A stretch of 64,000 nucleotides of DNA from Dermabacteraceae bacterium TAE3-ERU5. GTDB lineage: Bacteria; Actinomycetota; Actinomycetes; Actinomycetales; Dermabacteraceae. Of the stretch, positions 10,313 to 18,592 are shown one piece after another (positions within the stretch are counted from its first letter, which is position 1; each line of letters starts with the position of its first letter). The DNA lies in the NCBI GenBank assembly GCA_019218375.1, contig JAHUUK010000003.1, positions 186,001 through 250,000 on the forward strand. Direction: 5' to 3'. The position numbers and the translations under genes were made by a program. Under the pieces are notes generated by a model that saw only the letters and a program-made list of their open reading frames with translations, was not told the origin of the DNA and made no database searches.

Positions 10313-10461
10313 TTCTGCAACCTCCGGGGAGCGAGCGGCGAATGGTTTCGTGTGCAGTCGGTCTGCACGTTACCTATCTTGCGTTAATTCCGTTCCGTGC
10401 GCTAACAACCTTTAGTTTATTCCCGGGCATACCTAGGGATGATTTTTGCGGATGATAACGA

Positions 10462-11295
10462 TTACAAGAACGGGTTGTAGAAGCGTGACCCGTTCACGTG
10501 CAGCAGCCAAAGAGCGAGCAGCACTATCCCCGCGCCAGCGGCGATCACCAGCCAGTCTGCTAGCCGCAGGGGCCGCGTGGAATACCAGGTGCGGCGTTTA
10601 CCCCGCCCGAAACCACGCAGCTCCATTGCCGTAGATGCGACCTCGATCCGCTCGAAGCTGCCGAGCAGAAGCGGGAACAGAATCCCGCCACCGTTGCGCA
10701 GGCGGGCCCGTAGGGGTGCCTTGCGGGAAATATCCAGGCCGCGTGCCTGCTGGGCCTGAGAGATGGCGTGAAAATCGCGCTGCACGTCGGGAATGTAACG
10801 CAGCGTGAGCGCTACCGCGTAAGAAATGCGGTAGGGCAGGCCGAGGCGATTGAGGGAGGCCGCGAACTCGCTCGGCTGCGTGGTGGCGATGAACAGCACC
10901 ACCGGGGGCATCACGGCAAAGTATTTGAGGGTCACGTTCAGCTGGTAAAAGAGCTGTTCCGACGTAATATCCCAGCCGCCGGGGCCAGCCAGCAGCAGGT
11001 GCCGGGTGCCGTAGAGTTCGCTGCCGTAGTCGGGGGCGAACAGGAAGATGAGCAGGTTGTTGAGCAGCATGAAGATTGCCAGCAGCCACAGGATCAGCGA
11101 AAAATCGCGCAGCCGCATCCCGCTGAAGAAGAACATCAGCAGGGATACGCAGAATTCCAGCGCCAGGAAACGGGTGTCAAAACTGATGATCGAACCCACC
11201 AGCAGGCAGATAGTGAGCAGCAGTTTTGAGGTTCCTGTTAGCGAATGCAGGAAAGAGGGCCGGGCGCTGTAGCCGAGCAGGGGGGCGTCGCTCAT
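10462..11295 (-). CDS. ecfT: ECF transporter T component (EcfT)
   Basis: The transmembrane coupling subunit of an energy-coupling-factor vitamin/nutrient importer, 277 residues with about five to six hydrophobic helices. The two coupling motifs are present: AQQARGLDIS and MELRGFGRGK (A-R-G and R-G-x-G), which sit in cytosolic helices that dock into the two ATPases. ATG overlaps the stop of the fused ATPase gene by 4 bases (ATGA). It is the last gene of the DUF62 - S - A1A2 - T operon. The 149 bases between it and the VTT gene hold nothing I recognise. Confidence 0.9.
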   Translation of the reverse strand: MSDAPLLGYSARPSFLHSLTGTSKLLLTICLLVGSIISFDTRFLALEFCVSLLMFFFSGMRLRDFSLILWLLAIFMLLNNLLIFLFAPDYGSELYGTRHLLLAGPGGWDITSEQLFYQLNVTLKYFAVMPPVVLFIATTQPSEFAASLNRLGLPYRISYAVALTLRYIPDVQRDFHAISQAQQARGLDISRKAPLRARLRNGGGILFPLLLGSFERIEVASTAMELRGFGRGKRRTWYSTRPLRLADWLVIAAGAGIVLLALWLLHVNGSRFYNPFL

Positions 11296-13052
11296 CGGGG
11301 GCCTGCCTTCCCGGCCGACTGTTCCGCGCGGATGAACGCTTCCGCAAAGCCCGCTTCGTCGGTAATTGCGGCCCGCCGCGCCAGTTCGTACAGACTGGTC
11401 GTGACCAGGGAGGCCCGCTGCGTCAGGGAAGGGTCGCTAAGCACCTGGGAACAGGGGGCGTCGGCCAGCAGCCCGCCCTCGCTCAGCACGAGTACGCGCG
11501 GCGTGTATTCGAGCGCCAGGTGCATGTCGTGGGTAATCAGCAAGATGGTGTGGCCCTGTTCGTTGAGGCTGCGCAGGAACTCCATGATCTCGGTGTAGTG
11601 CGCCCAGTCCTGCCCCGCCGTGGGTTCGTCCAGGATTAAAAGATCGGGGGAAGTGACCAGGATTGCCGCTACGGTGAGCCGTTTCTTCTGGCCGTAGCTG
11701 AGCGCGCCGATGGGCCAGTTGCGCATCGGCCAGAGGCCGCATACCTCCAGCGTTTCGCGCATCTGTACGCGCTGTGCTTCGTTTAGTTCGCCGCCCTTAC
11801 CGCCGGTCAGGGAAAGCGTGACCTCCGCCGCCACGGTTGGCTGGGAGATCATCTGGTTCGGGTTTTGCAGTACGAAGCCGACCCTGCGCCCGCGCTCCGC
11901 GATGGTCAGCCCCGCAGCATCCTCACCGGCGAACTCGATGCTTCCCGTATAGGGGGCGAAACCGCAGATAGTGCGCGCGAGGGTAGATTTTCCGGCCCCG
12001 TTGTTTCCCAGCAGCGCCAGCATTTCGCCGCGGCGCACGGTGAAAGACACGCCTTTCAACACCGGGGTGGTGCCCAGGGTGCAGCGCAGGTCGCTTACCC
12101 GCAGCGCGGGGGCCGGGGCCGACGTTTCCTCCCGCGCGGCAGGCGCGGGCTCCTGCGCTGCATACCAGGTACGCAGGGCGGGGGCGTCGAAACACACGGT
12201 GGCTACGTGCTCCGGGGAATCCGCTGCGGTGATTTTCTGCCCTGCCAGGCGCAGAGCGCTCAGGTATAGCGGCGTGCGGATACCGTGGCGGGGCAGCAGA
12301 TCGCCCGTCAATATCTGCGCCGGGGGAGCGTCGGCGATGATCCGGCCCTCGGCCATCACCACGATCCTGTCCACGCCGTGATCCAGGACGTCCTCCAGGC
12401 GATGTTCGACGATGATTATCGTCTTGCCTTCCGTCCGGTTAAGTTCGTCCAGCAGCGCAATCGTGGATTTTCCACTGGCCGGGTCCAGGCTCGCCAGCGG
12501 TTCATCGCACAGCAGCACGTCCACGTCGTCCACCAGCACACCCGCGATCGCGACCCGCTGCTTTTGCCCACCGGAAAGGTTTTGCGGCGCGTGCCCCAGC
12601 CTGTCGGCTATCCCCACGGCTTGCGCGGCGCGGGACACGCGTGCGTGCATCTGCTGCACCGGCACCGCCTGGTTTTCGAGCGAAAACGCGATGTCTTCCG
12701 CGACGCTCAACCCCACAAACTGGCCGTCGGAATCCTGCAGTACCGTGCCCACCCGCGTGCCAAGTTCAGCCACGTGAACCTTGCGCGGGTCTAGCCCCAG
12801 GATGTCTATCTCTCCGCTTAGCTCACCCCGGTAACGGTGCGGAATCATGCCGTTGAAGATGTGCATCAGCGTTGATTTGCCGCAACCGGACTGGCCGATG
12901 ATGGCAATTTTTTCCCCGCGCCGCACCGTCAGGTTGATGTCGTGCAGGGTGGGCGAGGACTGCTCCCGGTACTGGAAAGAAACCCCGCGCAGGGAAATAA
13001 CAGGCGCAGCCCCACCTGTTTGGTGGGGCTGCGGCGGGTGCTGTCTGGGCAC
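11292..13052 (-). CDS. ecfA: ECF transporter fused double ATPase (EcfA1-EcfA2)
   Basis: A 586-residue protein with two ABC ATPase domains in one chain. Domain 1 has Walker A GQSGCGKST (~53-61), the signature LSGGQKQRV and Walker B VLLCDEP. Domain 2 has Walker A GNNGAGKST, a variant signature LSYGQKKRL and LLILDEPTAGQD. It supplies ATP-driven force to EcfT and the S subunit; many ECF modules use two separate genes instead. GTG start. A perfect 12-bp hairpin lies 19-47 bases into the coding sequence. Residues 1-17 are Pro/Gln-rich and probably unstructured. Confidence 0.92.
   Translation of the reverse strand: MPRQHPPQPHQTGGAAPVISLRGVSFQYREQSSPTLHDINLTVRRGEKIAIIGQSGCGKSTLMHIFNGMIPHRYRGELSGEIDILGLDPRKVHVAELGTRVGTVLQDSDGQFVGLSVAEDIAFSLENQAVPVQQMHARVSRAAQAVGIADRLGHAPQNLSGGQKQRVAIAGVLVDDVDVLLCDEPLASLDPASGKSTIALLDELNRTEGKTIIIVEHRLEDVLDHGVDRIVVMAEGRIIADAPPAQILTGDLLPRHGIRTPLYLSALRLAGQKITAADSPEHVATVCFDAPALRTWYAAQEPAPAAREETSAPAPALRVSDLRCTLGTTPVLKGVSFTVRRGEMLALLGNNGAGKSTLARTICGFAPYTGSIEFAGEDAAGLTIAERGRRVGFVLQNPNQMISQPTVAAEVTLSLTGGKGGELNEAQRVQMRETLEVCGLWPMRNWPIGALSYGQKKRLTVAAILVTSPDLLILDEPTAGQDWAHYTEIMEFLRSLNEQGHTILLITHDMHLALEYTPRVLVLSEGGLLADAPCSQVLSDPSLTQRASLVTTSLYELARRAAITDEAGFAEAFIRAEQSAGKAGPR
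13005..13033 (-). promoter_or_regulatory. Hairpin inside the 5' end of the ECF ATPase gene
   Basis: A perfect 12-bp inverted repeat CGCAGCCCCACC / GGTGGGGCTGCG with a 5-base loop, in the first codons of the ATPase gene and right after the S-subunit gene. It is G+C-rich enough to fold in the mRNA. It could set the expression ratio of S and ATPase subunits, but that is only an inference. The DNA after it on the minus strand (CTGTTATTTCC) is only weakly U-rich. Confidence 0.6.
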
Positions 13053-13078
13053 GAAAAACCTTTGCGTTTCGGGAGGGG

Positions 13079-13642
13079 TTAGTCCTCGAGCTTGAGGCTG
13101 CCGGTGCGGGTCTGCGTCTTGACGTAAACCGCCGCAAGCAGGGTGCCGACTAGGCAGGTAACCACCGAGTTAGAAGCGAACGCGAAGACTCCCTGCGTGT
13201 AAACCTTGCCCGCGGGTTCGGCGTAGATCAGCACATCCAGGGTCGGTGCGATGAGCAGCCAAGCCACCGCGTTAGCGACGATGATCGCCCCGTTAAAGGC
13301 GAAAATGTCTTTGCTGCTGAAAACGCCGTCGCGTACGTTCACGCGCAGCAGCAGGATGCCGACGATAAGGCCGAAAGCCAGGGTCGATATCTCCCACGAG
13401 ATCCACAGGCCGTAGCCGGTGGTGTCTATCAGCAGGTGGCCGACGAAGCCGGCGATTGCTGCGACGAGGGGGCCGTAGACGAGCGCGAGCAGCGCGAGCG
13501 CCGCGTACTGCAGGCTGATCGAGGTGTTGGGAATGGGCGAGGGGATGGCGACGAAACGGCCGAGCACGAAGAAAATCGCGGCACCGATACCGATCGCTAC
13601 CACCTGGGTAGCGGGCGATGCGCCCTTGCTCCAGAAGGTCAT
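13079..13642 (-). CDS. ECF-type S component, UPF0397 family
   Basis: A 187-residue integral membrane protein with about five to six helices. The motif GRFVAIPSPIPNTSISLQYAAL is the hallmark of the UPF0397 group of substrate-binding S components, whose ligand is not firmly established. FGPLV-type loops and a VGHLLID segment follow. It starts with ATG overlapping the stop of the SAM hydroxide adenosyltransferase gene by 4 bases, so the two proteins are coupled. The likely ligand is something generated or consumed by the neighbouring enzyme, such as a nucleoside or methionine-related compound (inference). Confidence 0.87.
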   Translation of the reverse strand: MTFWSKGASPATQVVAIGIGAAIFFVLGRFVAIPSPIPNTSISLQYAALALLALVYGPLVAAIAGFVGHLLIDTTGYGLWISWEISTLAFGLIVGILLLRVNVRDGVFSSKDIFAFNGAIIVANAVAWLLIAPTLDVLIYAEPAGKVYTQGVFAFASNSVVTCLVGTLLAAVYVKTQTRTGSLKLED

Positions 13643-14505
13643 GACGGGGTCCTTTCGGATAGTAGCGGGGTGAGGCTAATGCACCAGTCGGTGCCGGTGG
13701 AAATATTGAAAGCGCGGGCGTAACTGCCGCGGTTAATGGCAAGCGCCATCCTGTCCAGGCTGTTCACGTACAGCAGGGACTCGCCCACCTCTACGGCGGC
13801 GAAACTTGTGGCGTAGACGAGCTGGCTGACGTGCGTGATGCGGGACTGGTGCGTGATCGCCACTCGTACCCTGTCGCCGTGTTTGCAGCCGAGCTGCAGG
13901 AAGGTTTCGCGCGGGATCGAGGTCCAGAGCGAACCATAGCGAATGTCTAGTGCATCGACGGTGCCGTGCACGGCGCCGTCGGCAATGCGCGGTTCCACCA
14001 CGGGGAGCTGCTCCAGGGTTTCCAGCGGAAGCAGCGGGCCGACCTCGGCATAATCGATTACCCCGGCTGCCAGGCGCGCGCCGGTGTAGGCGTAAATGTC
14101 GCGGCCGTGGAAGGTGTAGGACTCGCCGGAACCGGGAAGGCGGTTTACGCTTTCGTCGATCTCGCGCAGCTCCGCCACCCCGAACAGCCTGTGCAGGTGC
14201 GTCAGGGTGCCGTTGTTGGGGGTGACAACGTAGTGGCCGCTATTCGTGCGCGCGACCACGGAAAGACGATCGGAGCCGACGCCGGGATCGACCACGGAAA
14301 CAAACACGCTGCCCTGCGGCCAGTAATTGACGGTCTGGGCCAGGCGGTAGGAGCCTTCCCAGATGTCGTACGGCGGGATGTTGTGCGTGACGTCGTGGAT
14401 GCGCAGCTCATCGCTAACGCAGGCGGCCACGCCGTACATGGCGCTCACCGCGCCGTCGTCGTAACCAAAATCGGACTGCAGCACCAGGGGGCTTGTTTTA
14501 CTCAC
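13639..14505 (-). CDS. SAM hydroxide adenosyltransferase (DUF62 / chlorinase-fluorinase superfamily)
   Basis: A 288-residue member of the family that splits S-adenosylmethionine, with hydroxide as usual nucleophile, to adenosine and methionine; a few relatives use chloride or fluoride. The N-terminal block SDFGYDDGAVSAMYG and the Asp-Arg-His triad of the hydroxide-using group are visible: Asp73 (VVDPGVG), Arg80 and His133 (FHGRDIY). The first gene of the ECF operon; DUF62 genes next to ECF modules are known from other Gram-positives. No halogenase-specific loop can be asserted from reading alone. Tandem 18-base repeats lie upstream (14577-14611). Confidence 0.9.
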   Translation of the reverse strand: MSKTSPLVLQSDFGYDDGAVSAMYGVAACVSDELRIHDVTHNIPPYDIWEGSYRLAQTVNYWPQGSVFVSVVDPGVGSDRLSVVARTNSGHYVVTPNNGTLTHLHRLFGVAELREIDESVNRLPGSGESYTFHGRDIYAYTGARLAAGVIDYAEVGPLLPLETLEQLPVVEPRIADGAVHGTVDALDIRYGSLWTSIPRETFLQLGCKHGDRVRVAITHQSRITHVSQLVYATSFAAVEVGESLLYVNSLDRMALAINRGSYARAFNISTGTDWCISLTPLLSERTPS

Positions 14506-14576
14506 GTGCCAATCTTAGTGACCAGCCAGGTGAGGGGGTAGTGGTGTGAACATCTGTTTCATCTACCGCTGCACCT

Positions 14577-14611
14577 GGTAGCCGCTGTGCAGACGGTAGC
14601 CGCTGTGCAGA
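14577..14611 (-). repeat. 18-base tandem repeats just after the siderophore ATPase gene
   Basis: GGTAGCCGCTGTGCAGA occurs at 14577-14593 and again at 14595-14611. Partial copies flank both sides: the region around the stop codon of the gene at 14617 (CGGCTAGCGG) and a degenerate CTACCGCTGCAC at 14564-14575. The block lies downstream of one gene and 70-105 bases upstream of the DUF62 start, so it may be either a decayed 3'-end duplication or part of the ECF operon's control region. Confidence 0.75.
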
Positions 14612-14616
14612 TACGG

Positions 14617-15432
14617 CTAGCGGGCCACCATCATCGGGGTGCCGGTGACGGGATCGGGAACCACCAGGCAGGGCAAACCAAAAACTTCCGTCACCAAATC
14701 GGCGGTAAGCACCTCTTCGGGAGCACCCTGGGAAACCACCCGGCCGTCCTTCATCGCAACCAGGCGATCCGCGAAACGCGCCGCCTGGTTTAGATCGTGC
14801 AGCACCGTCACCACGGTCTTGCCGTCACGCTTGAAACCCTGCAGCAGGCGGAGAACCTCGAACTGATGGGACACATCAAGGTAGGTGGTTGGTTCGTCGA
14901 GCAGCATGTATTCGGTTTGCTGGGCCAGCAACAGGGCAATCCAGACCCGCTGCCGCTGCCCTCCCGAAAGCTCGTCCACCCGTGCCTGGGCCAGTTCGGT
15001 AACCCCGGTGGCGCGCAGCGCCGCGCTTATCGCCGCTTCGTCATCGTTACTCCACTGGCGTAACGGGCCGGTGTGCGGGCTGCGCCCGCGCGAAACCAGA
15101 TCGGCCACCGTGATGCCGTCGGGCGCGGTCGCACTCTGGGGCAGCAGCCCCAGACGCAGCGCAAGTTTGCGCGAGGGGAGACGGTGTATCTCGTTGCCGT
15201 CCAGCGTGATGTGGCCGCCCGCCAGGGGCAGCACGCGCGCCATGCTGCGCAGCAGGGTGGATTTACCGCAGGCGTTCGGGCCGATGATGGCGGTAAAGGT
15301 GCCGGGCGTTATACCCAGATCTACCCCGTGTAACACCTCGCGGCGATCGTAGGAGACGCGCACGGCGCGGGCGTGCAGCCCCGGCTCGCTTGCCGAAGCC
15401 GCACGCCCGTCACGGTGAGTAGTTTCAGCCAC
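14617..15432 (-). CDS. Iron-siderophore ABC transporter ATP-binding protein
   Basis: FepC/FecE-type ATPase, 271 residues: Walker A GPNACGKST, Q-loop LLPQSA, signature ELSGGQRQRVWIA, Walker B YMLLDEPTTYLD and switch His in VLHDLNQA. YLDxxHQ after Walker B is typical of siderophore/heme/B12 importers. The GTG start overlaps the stop of the binding-protein gene by one base (TAGTG), so the two are coupled. Works with the two FecCD permeases transcribed in the opposite direction from 16418. Confidence 0.92.
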   Translation of the reverse strand: MAETTHRDGRAASASEPGLHARAVRVSYDRREVLHGVDLGITPGTFTAIIGPNACGKSTLLRSMARVLPLAGGHITLDGNEIHRLPSRKLALRLGLLPQSATAPDGITVADLVSRGRSPHTGPLRQWSNDDEAAISAALRATGVTELAQARVDELSGGQRQRVWIALLLAQQTEYMLLDEPTTYLDVSHQFEVLRLLQGFKRDGKTVVTVLHDLNQAARFADRLVAMKDGRVVSQGAPEEVLTADLVTEVFGLPCLVVPDPVTGTPMMVAR

Positions 15433-16391
15433 TACTTGTTGAACGCCTTTTCGATATCGTCCAGCGCCGCGTTAGAGCCGATAACGCCGATGCCGGTCAT
15501 CCAGGTGGATTCGTCTACCTGGTAAACGTGGCCGGCCTTCACCGCGGGCAGCTGGCCCCACACCTTGGCGACCTCGCCCGCGGCGTTCTCGTTTGCCTTG
15601 CCGCCGTGCGCGGTGAAGAAGATGTAATCGGCGTTCATCTCCGCGTAGTTTTCAACGCTCAGCTTTTCGATCGAGTACTGGTTCCATTCGCGCTTGGGAA
15701 TGGTGAAACCGACCTTTTCGAGCAGGCTGCCGGAGAAGCTGTTGGGGCCGTACAGGCGCAGGTGATCCTTGCGGAAACGCACCATGTTTACGGTCTTGCC
15801 CTTGGCCTGGATCTTCTCTCCCACCTGCGCGGCGCGCTCATCAACCTGCTTGATGAGGGCGGTCATTTCGGCCTGCTTACCGAGCGCCTGGGCGGTCAGG
15901 TTCGCCTGGTTTTGCCAGTCGGTGCCGGAGGTCTCGGTGAAAACGGTGGGGGCGATAGCGGCCAGTTCGTCGTAAATCTTCTCGTGGCGCAGCTTCGAGC
16001 CGATGATCAGGTCCGGGTTCAGCTTCGCGATGGCGTCCACGTCAGGCTCGGTAAGCAGGCCGACGGGGGTGGTGTCCTTCAGCTTGTCGGCCAGGTAGGT
16101 GGGGAAACCGTTGCCAGCGGCCTTGGTGGTGGTTGCGCCGACGGGAACCACGCCCACGGCGACGGCGGCATCCAGCATCGGGGTATCGAGCACGACCACG
16201 CGCTGGGGATTCTTCGGGATCTCCGAGGTGCCCATCGCATGTTCAATCTTGACCGCCTCGCCCTTGGGCTTTGCGGGCGGGCCTGCGGGTTTACCGCAAG
16301 AGGCCAGCAGCAGTGCCAGGCTGAGCAGCAGCGCCACGAAAGCGAACGCGCGCAGGCGGGTGTGTCGGGTTAGGGAAAAGGGAATAAACAT
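15432..16391 (-). CDS. Iron-siderophore ABC transporter binding lipoprotein
   Basis: A 319-residue periplasmic-binding-type lipoprotein (TroA/FepB fold). A signal peptide of basic residues and a long hydrophobic stretch ends in the lipobox LASC with Cys32. The mature domain shows RVVVLDTPMLDAAVAVGVVPVG, LNPDLIIGSKLRHEKIYDELAAIAPTVF and the long central helix typical of the fold. Its ATG touches the iron box, indicating repression by an IdeR/DtxR-type regulator when iron is plentiful. The exact siderophore cannot be told, and no siderophore synthesis genes are in the window. Confidence 0.92.
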   Translation of the reverse strand: MFIPFSLTRHTRLRAFAFVALLLSLALLLASCGKPAGPPAKPKGEAVKIEHAMGTSEIPKNPQRVVVLDTPMLDAAVAVGVVPVGATTTKAAGNGFPTYLADKLKDTTPVGLLTEPDVDAIAKLNPDLIIGSKLRHEKIYDELAAIAPTVFTETSGTDWQNQANLTAQALGKQAEMTALIKQVDERAAQVGEKIQAKGKTVNMVRFRKDHLRLYGPNSFSGSLLEKVGFTIPKREWNQYSIEKLSVENYAEMNADYIFFTAHGGKANENAAGEVAKVWGQLPAVKAGHVYQVDESTWMTGIGVIGSNAALDDIEKAFNK

Positions 16392-16409
16392 TAGGCCAGG
16401 CTAACAAGA
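16391..16409 (+). promoter_or_regulatory. IdeR/DtxR-like iron box between divergent siderophore uptake genes
   Basis: TTAGGCCAGGCTAACAAGA agrees with the DtxR/IdeR consensus TTAGGTTAGSCTAACCTAA at 14 of 19 positions, including the TTAGG and AGGCTAAC blocks. It lies in a 26-base gap, abutting the binding-protein start codon on one side and ending 9 bases before the permease GTG on the other. One site could repress both directions. With so little room, one or both transcripts may be leaderless. Confidence 0.75.
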
Positions 16410-16417
16410 TTCGGTTA

Positions 16418-17458
16418 GTGTTGCAGCAAATGGTTGCTACAGACACCCGTCCCCTACGCGTGGGGAGAAAGGCCCCGCTCAGCCTGCTGGCGGGGCTGCT
16501 TTTGCTGTTTGCGGCCGTATGCGCCAGCTTCGCCCTGGGGGCCCGCGCGATTCCCCTGCCGGAAGTCTGGTCCGCCCTGCACGGTGTAGGCGCCCCCGAC
16601 GTGGTGGTGACGGTCACCGATCTGCGCCTGGGAAGAACCCTGCTGGGGCTGCTAGCCGGGAGCGCGCTGGGAGCGGCCGGGGTGCTCATGCAATCCCTCA
16701 CCCGCAATCCGATAGCCGACCCCGGTCTGCTCGGCGTGAACGCCGGGGCCGCCTTCGGCGTCGCCCTGGCAATCACCCTGTTCGGCACCCTTTCCCAACC
16801 GGCAACCATCCTTGCCGCCTTCACCGGCGCAGGGCTTGCCGCCGGGGTGGTTTTCGTGTTCGCCGGGGCGCGCAACACTGCGAACTCGCCGGTACGCCTT
16901 ACCCTGAGCGGGGTGGCGATAGCCGCCATCCTGGCTGGGTTCACCCACGCGCTCGTGGCCACCAACGAACGGGTGCTGGACGAATTCCGTTTCTGGCGGG
17001 TCGGCTCCCTGCTGGCGCACGGGCTGCGCGATGTTGCCTGGTTCCTGCCCGCGATATTCGTCGGCCTGCTGCTCACCCTGTTCCTATCCCGCACCCTGGA
17101 CACGATCGCGCTCGGTGACGACAGCGCGCTCGCGCTCGGGGTAAACCCTGCAAGGACCAGGCTGGTCGGCCTTTTCGCCGTAACCATCCTGGCGGGCACG
17201 GCCACCGCACTGGTTGGTCCGATCACCTTCGTCGGCCTGGCGGTGCCGCACCTGGTGCGTCGCGTAGTCGGCCCCCGTCACACCCTGGTGGTGCCGCTCT
17301 CAATCCTGATCGCCCCCGCCCTGCTGCTGATGGCCGACGTGGTCGGCAGGTTAATCGGCGGCTACGGGGAAGTGCCCGTGGGAGTGGTTACCGCGCTAAT
17401 CGGCGCGCCGTTGCTCGCCCTAATGGTGATCTTCGGCGGGAAGGGGAAGCTCGGATGA
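16418..17458 (+). CDS. Iron-siderophore ABC transporter permease (FecCD family) 1
   Basis: A 346-residue permease with about nine to ten membrane helices. FecCD hallmarks are LLGLLAGSALGAAGVLMQSLTRNPIADPGLLGVNAGA and, near the C-terminus, GPITFVGLAVPHLVRRVVGPRH, the cytoplasmic ATPase-docking loop, followed by GEVPVGVVTALIGAPLL. GTG 16418 is taken; ATG 16430 is equally possible. Neither has a Shine-Dalgarno, which fits a leaderless start beside the iron box. It overlaps the second permease by 4 bases (ATGA). Forms the heterodimeric channel with it. Confidence 0.92.
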   Translation: MLQQMVATDTRPLRVGRKAPLSLLAGLLLLFAAVCASFALGARAIPLPEVWSALHGVGAPDVVVTVTDLRLGRTLLGLLAGSALGAAGVLMQSLTRNPIADPGLLGVNAGAAFGVALAITLFGTLSQPATILAAFTGAGLAAGVVFVFAGARNTANSPVRLTLSGVAIAAILAGFTHALVATNERVLDEFRFWRVGSLLAHGLRDVAWFLPAIFVGLLLTLFLSRTLDTIALGDDSALALGVNPARTRLVGLFAVTILAGTATALVGPITFVGLAVPHLVRRVVGPRHTLVVPLSILIAPALLLMADVVGRLIGGYGEVPVGVVTALIGAPLLALMVIFGGKGKLG

Positions 17459-18492
17459 GCCTGCTTCCCCAGTACCGCGTATTTGGCCGGGCGGGGCTCT
17501 CGGTGCGGATACATCGCCGCAGCCTCCTGGTGATCGGGCTGCTCGCGCTCAGCCTGTTTTGCATCCTGGCGCTGTCCCTGGTCAGCGGCGGCTACACGGT
17601 CAGCGCCGCAGACGCCTGGAATGTGCTGAAAGGTGAAAGCGTTTCGCGCCTGACCGACTTCTTCGTGCTGCAGCGCCGCCTGCCGCGCGCGCTGCTCGCC
17701 GCTACCGTCGGCGCCTGCCTCGGCCTCTCGGGCAACCTGTTCCAGGCGGTCACCCGGAACCCGCTGGCCAGTCCCGACGTAATCGGCGTGACCAACGGCG
17801 CCTCAGCCGGGGCTGCCATCGTGTTACTGCTGCTCGGAGGATCGTTTGCGCAGGCTTCGCTGGGCGCGCTCGCCGGAGCCGCCGTAACCGCCGTCCTCAT
17901 GCTCCTTTTAGCTTCCCGCACGGGCCTTACCGGCTCCCGTTTCGTCATTTTCGGCATCGCCCTCGGCGCGCTTTCTTCGGCCGTGGTTTCCTATCTGATG
18001 ACGCAGGTTTACGTGGGTAACGCGGCCACCGCCCAGATGTGGCTGCTGGGTTCCCTGCAGGGGCGCGGCTGGCAGGAACTGCCCCTCGCCGCCTGGGGGC
18101 TTGTCGCGGCATTCTTGCTGGTTATTTACTGCAGCAAGGACATGCTGCTGGGCGAACTGGGAGAGGAAAGCGCTGTTTCGCTGGGTGCTAACGTGCGCCG
18201 CAGCCGTGCGCTGTTGATCTTGGCGGGCATCCTCGCGGTCGCGGCAGCCATCGTTTCCGCCGGGGCGATCAGCTTTGTGGCGCTGGCCGCGCCGCACATC
18301 GCGCAGCGTCTCGCGGGGCGGGCCAGCCCGCTCGCGGCGGCACTGTGCGGTGGGCTGCTGCTCGCCGTCTGCGATCTGATCGCGCTGTACGCTTTCCCGG
18401 TTCCCATCCCGGTCGGGGCGGTCACCATCGCCGTCGGCGGAGCCTTCTTCCTCTATTTGCTGTGGCGCGAGGGAGCGGTGCGCTCCCGGTGA
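17455..18492 (+). CDS. Iron-siderophore ABC transporter permease (FecCD family) 2
   Basis: A 345-residue polytopic partner of the preceding permease. Motifs LPRALLAATVGACLGLSGNLFQAVTRNPLASPDVIGVTNGAS and AGAISFVALAAPHIAQRL place it firmly in FecCD. The tail PVPIPVGAVTIAVGGAFFLYLL is also standard. ATG overlaps the previous stop by 4 bases. No terminator is obvious after it; about 100 bases separate it from the RNase H gene. Confidence 0.92.
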   Translation: MSLLPQYRVFGRAGLSVRIHRRSLLVIGLLALSLFCILALSLVSGGYTVSAADAWNVLKGESVSRLTDFFVLQRRLPRALLAATVGACLGLSGNLFQAVTRNPLASPDVIGVTNGASAGAAIVLLLLGGSFAQASLGALAGAAVTAVLMLLLASRTGLTGSRFVIFGIALGALSSAVVSYLMTQVYVGNAATAQMWLLGSLQGRGWQELPLAAWGLVAAFLLVIYCSKDMLLGELGEESAVSLGANVRRSRALLILAGILAVAAAIVSAGAISFVALAAPHIAQRLAGRASPLAAALCGGLLLAVCDLIALYAFPVPIPVGAVTIAVGGAFFLYLLWREGAVRSR

Positions 18493-18592
18493 GCATCGTC
18501 CCGGCAAACGCGGGGCCTTCCGGGAGTCTTTTTCGGGTCGCTTTCCCGGACCGATTTTCTGCGCCGACACCACCCCCTAATACGATGGGGGC

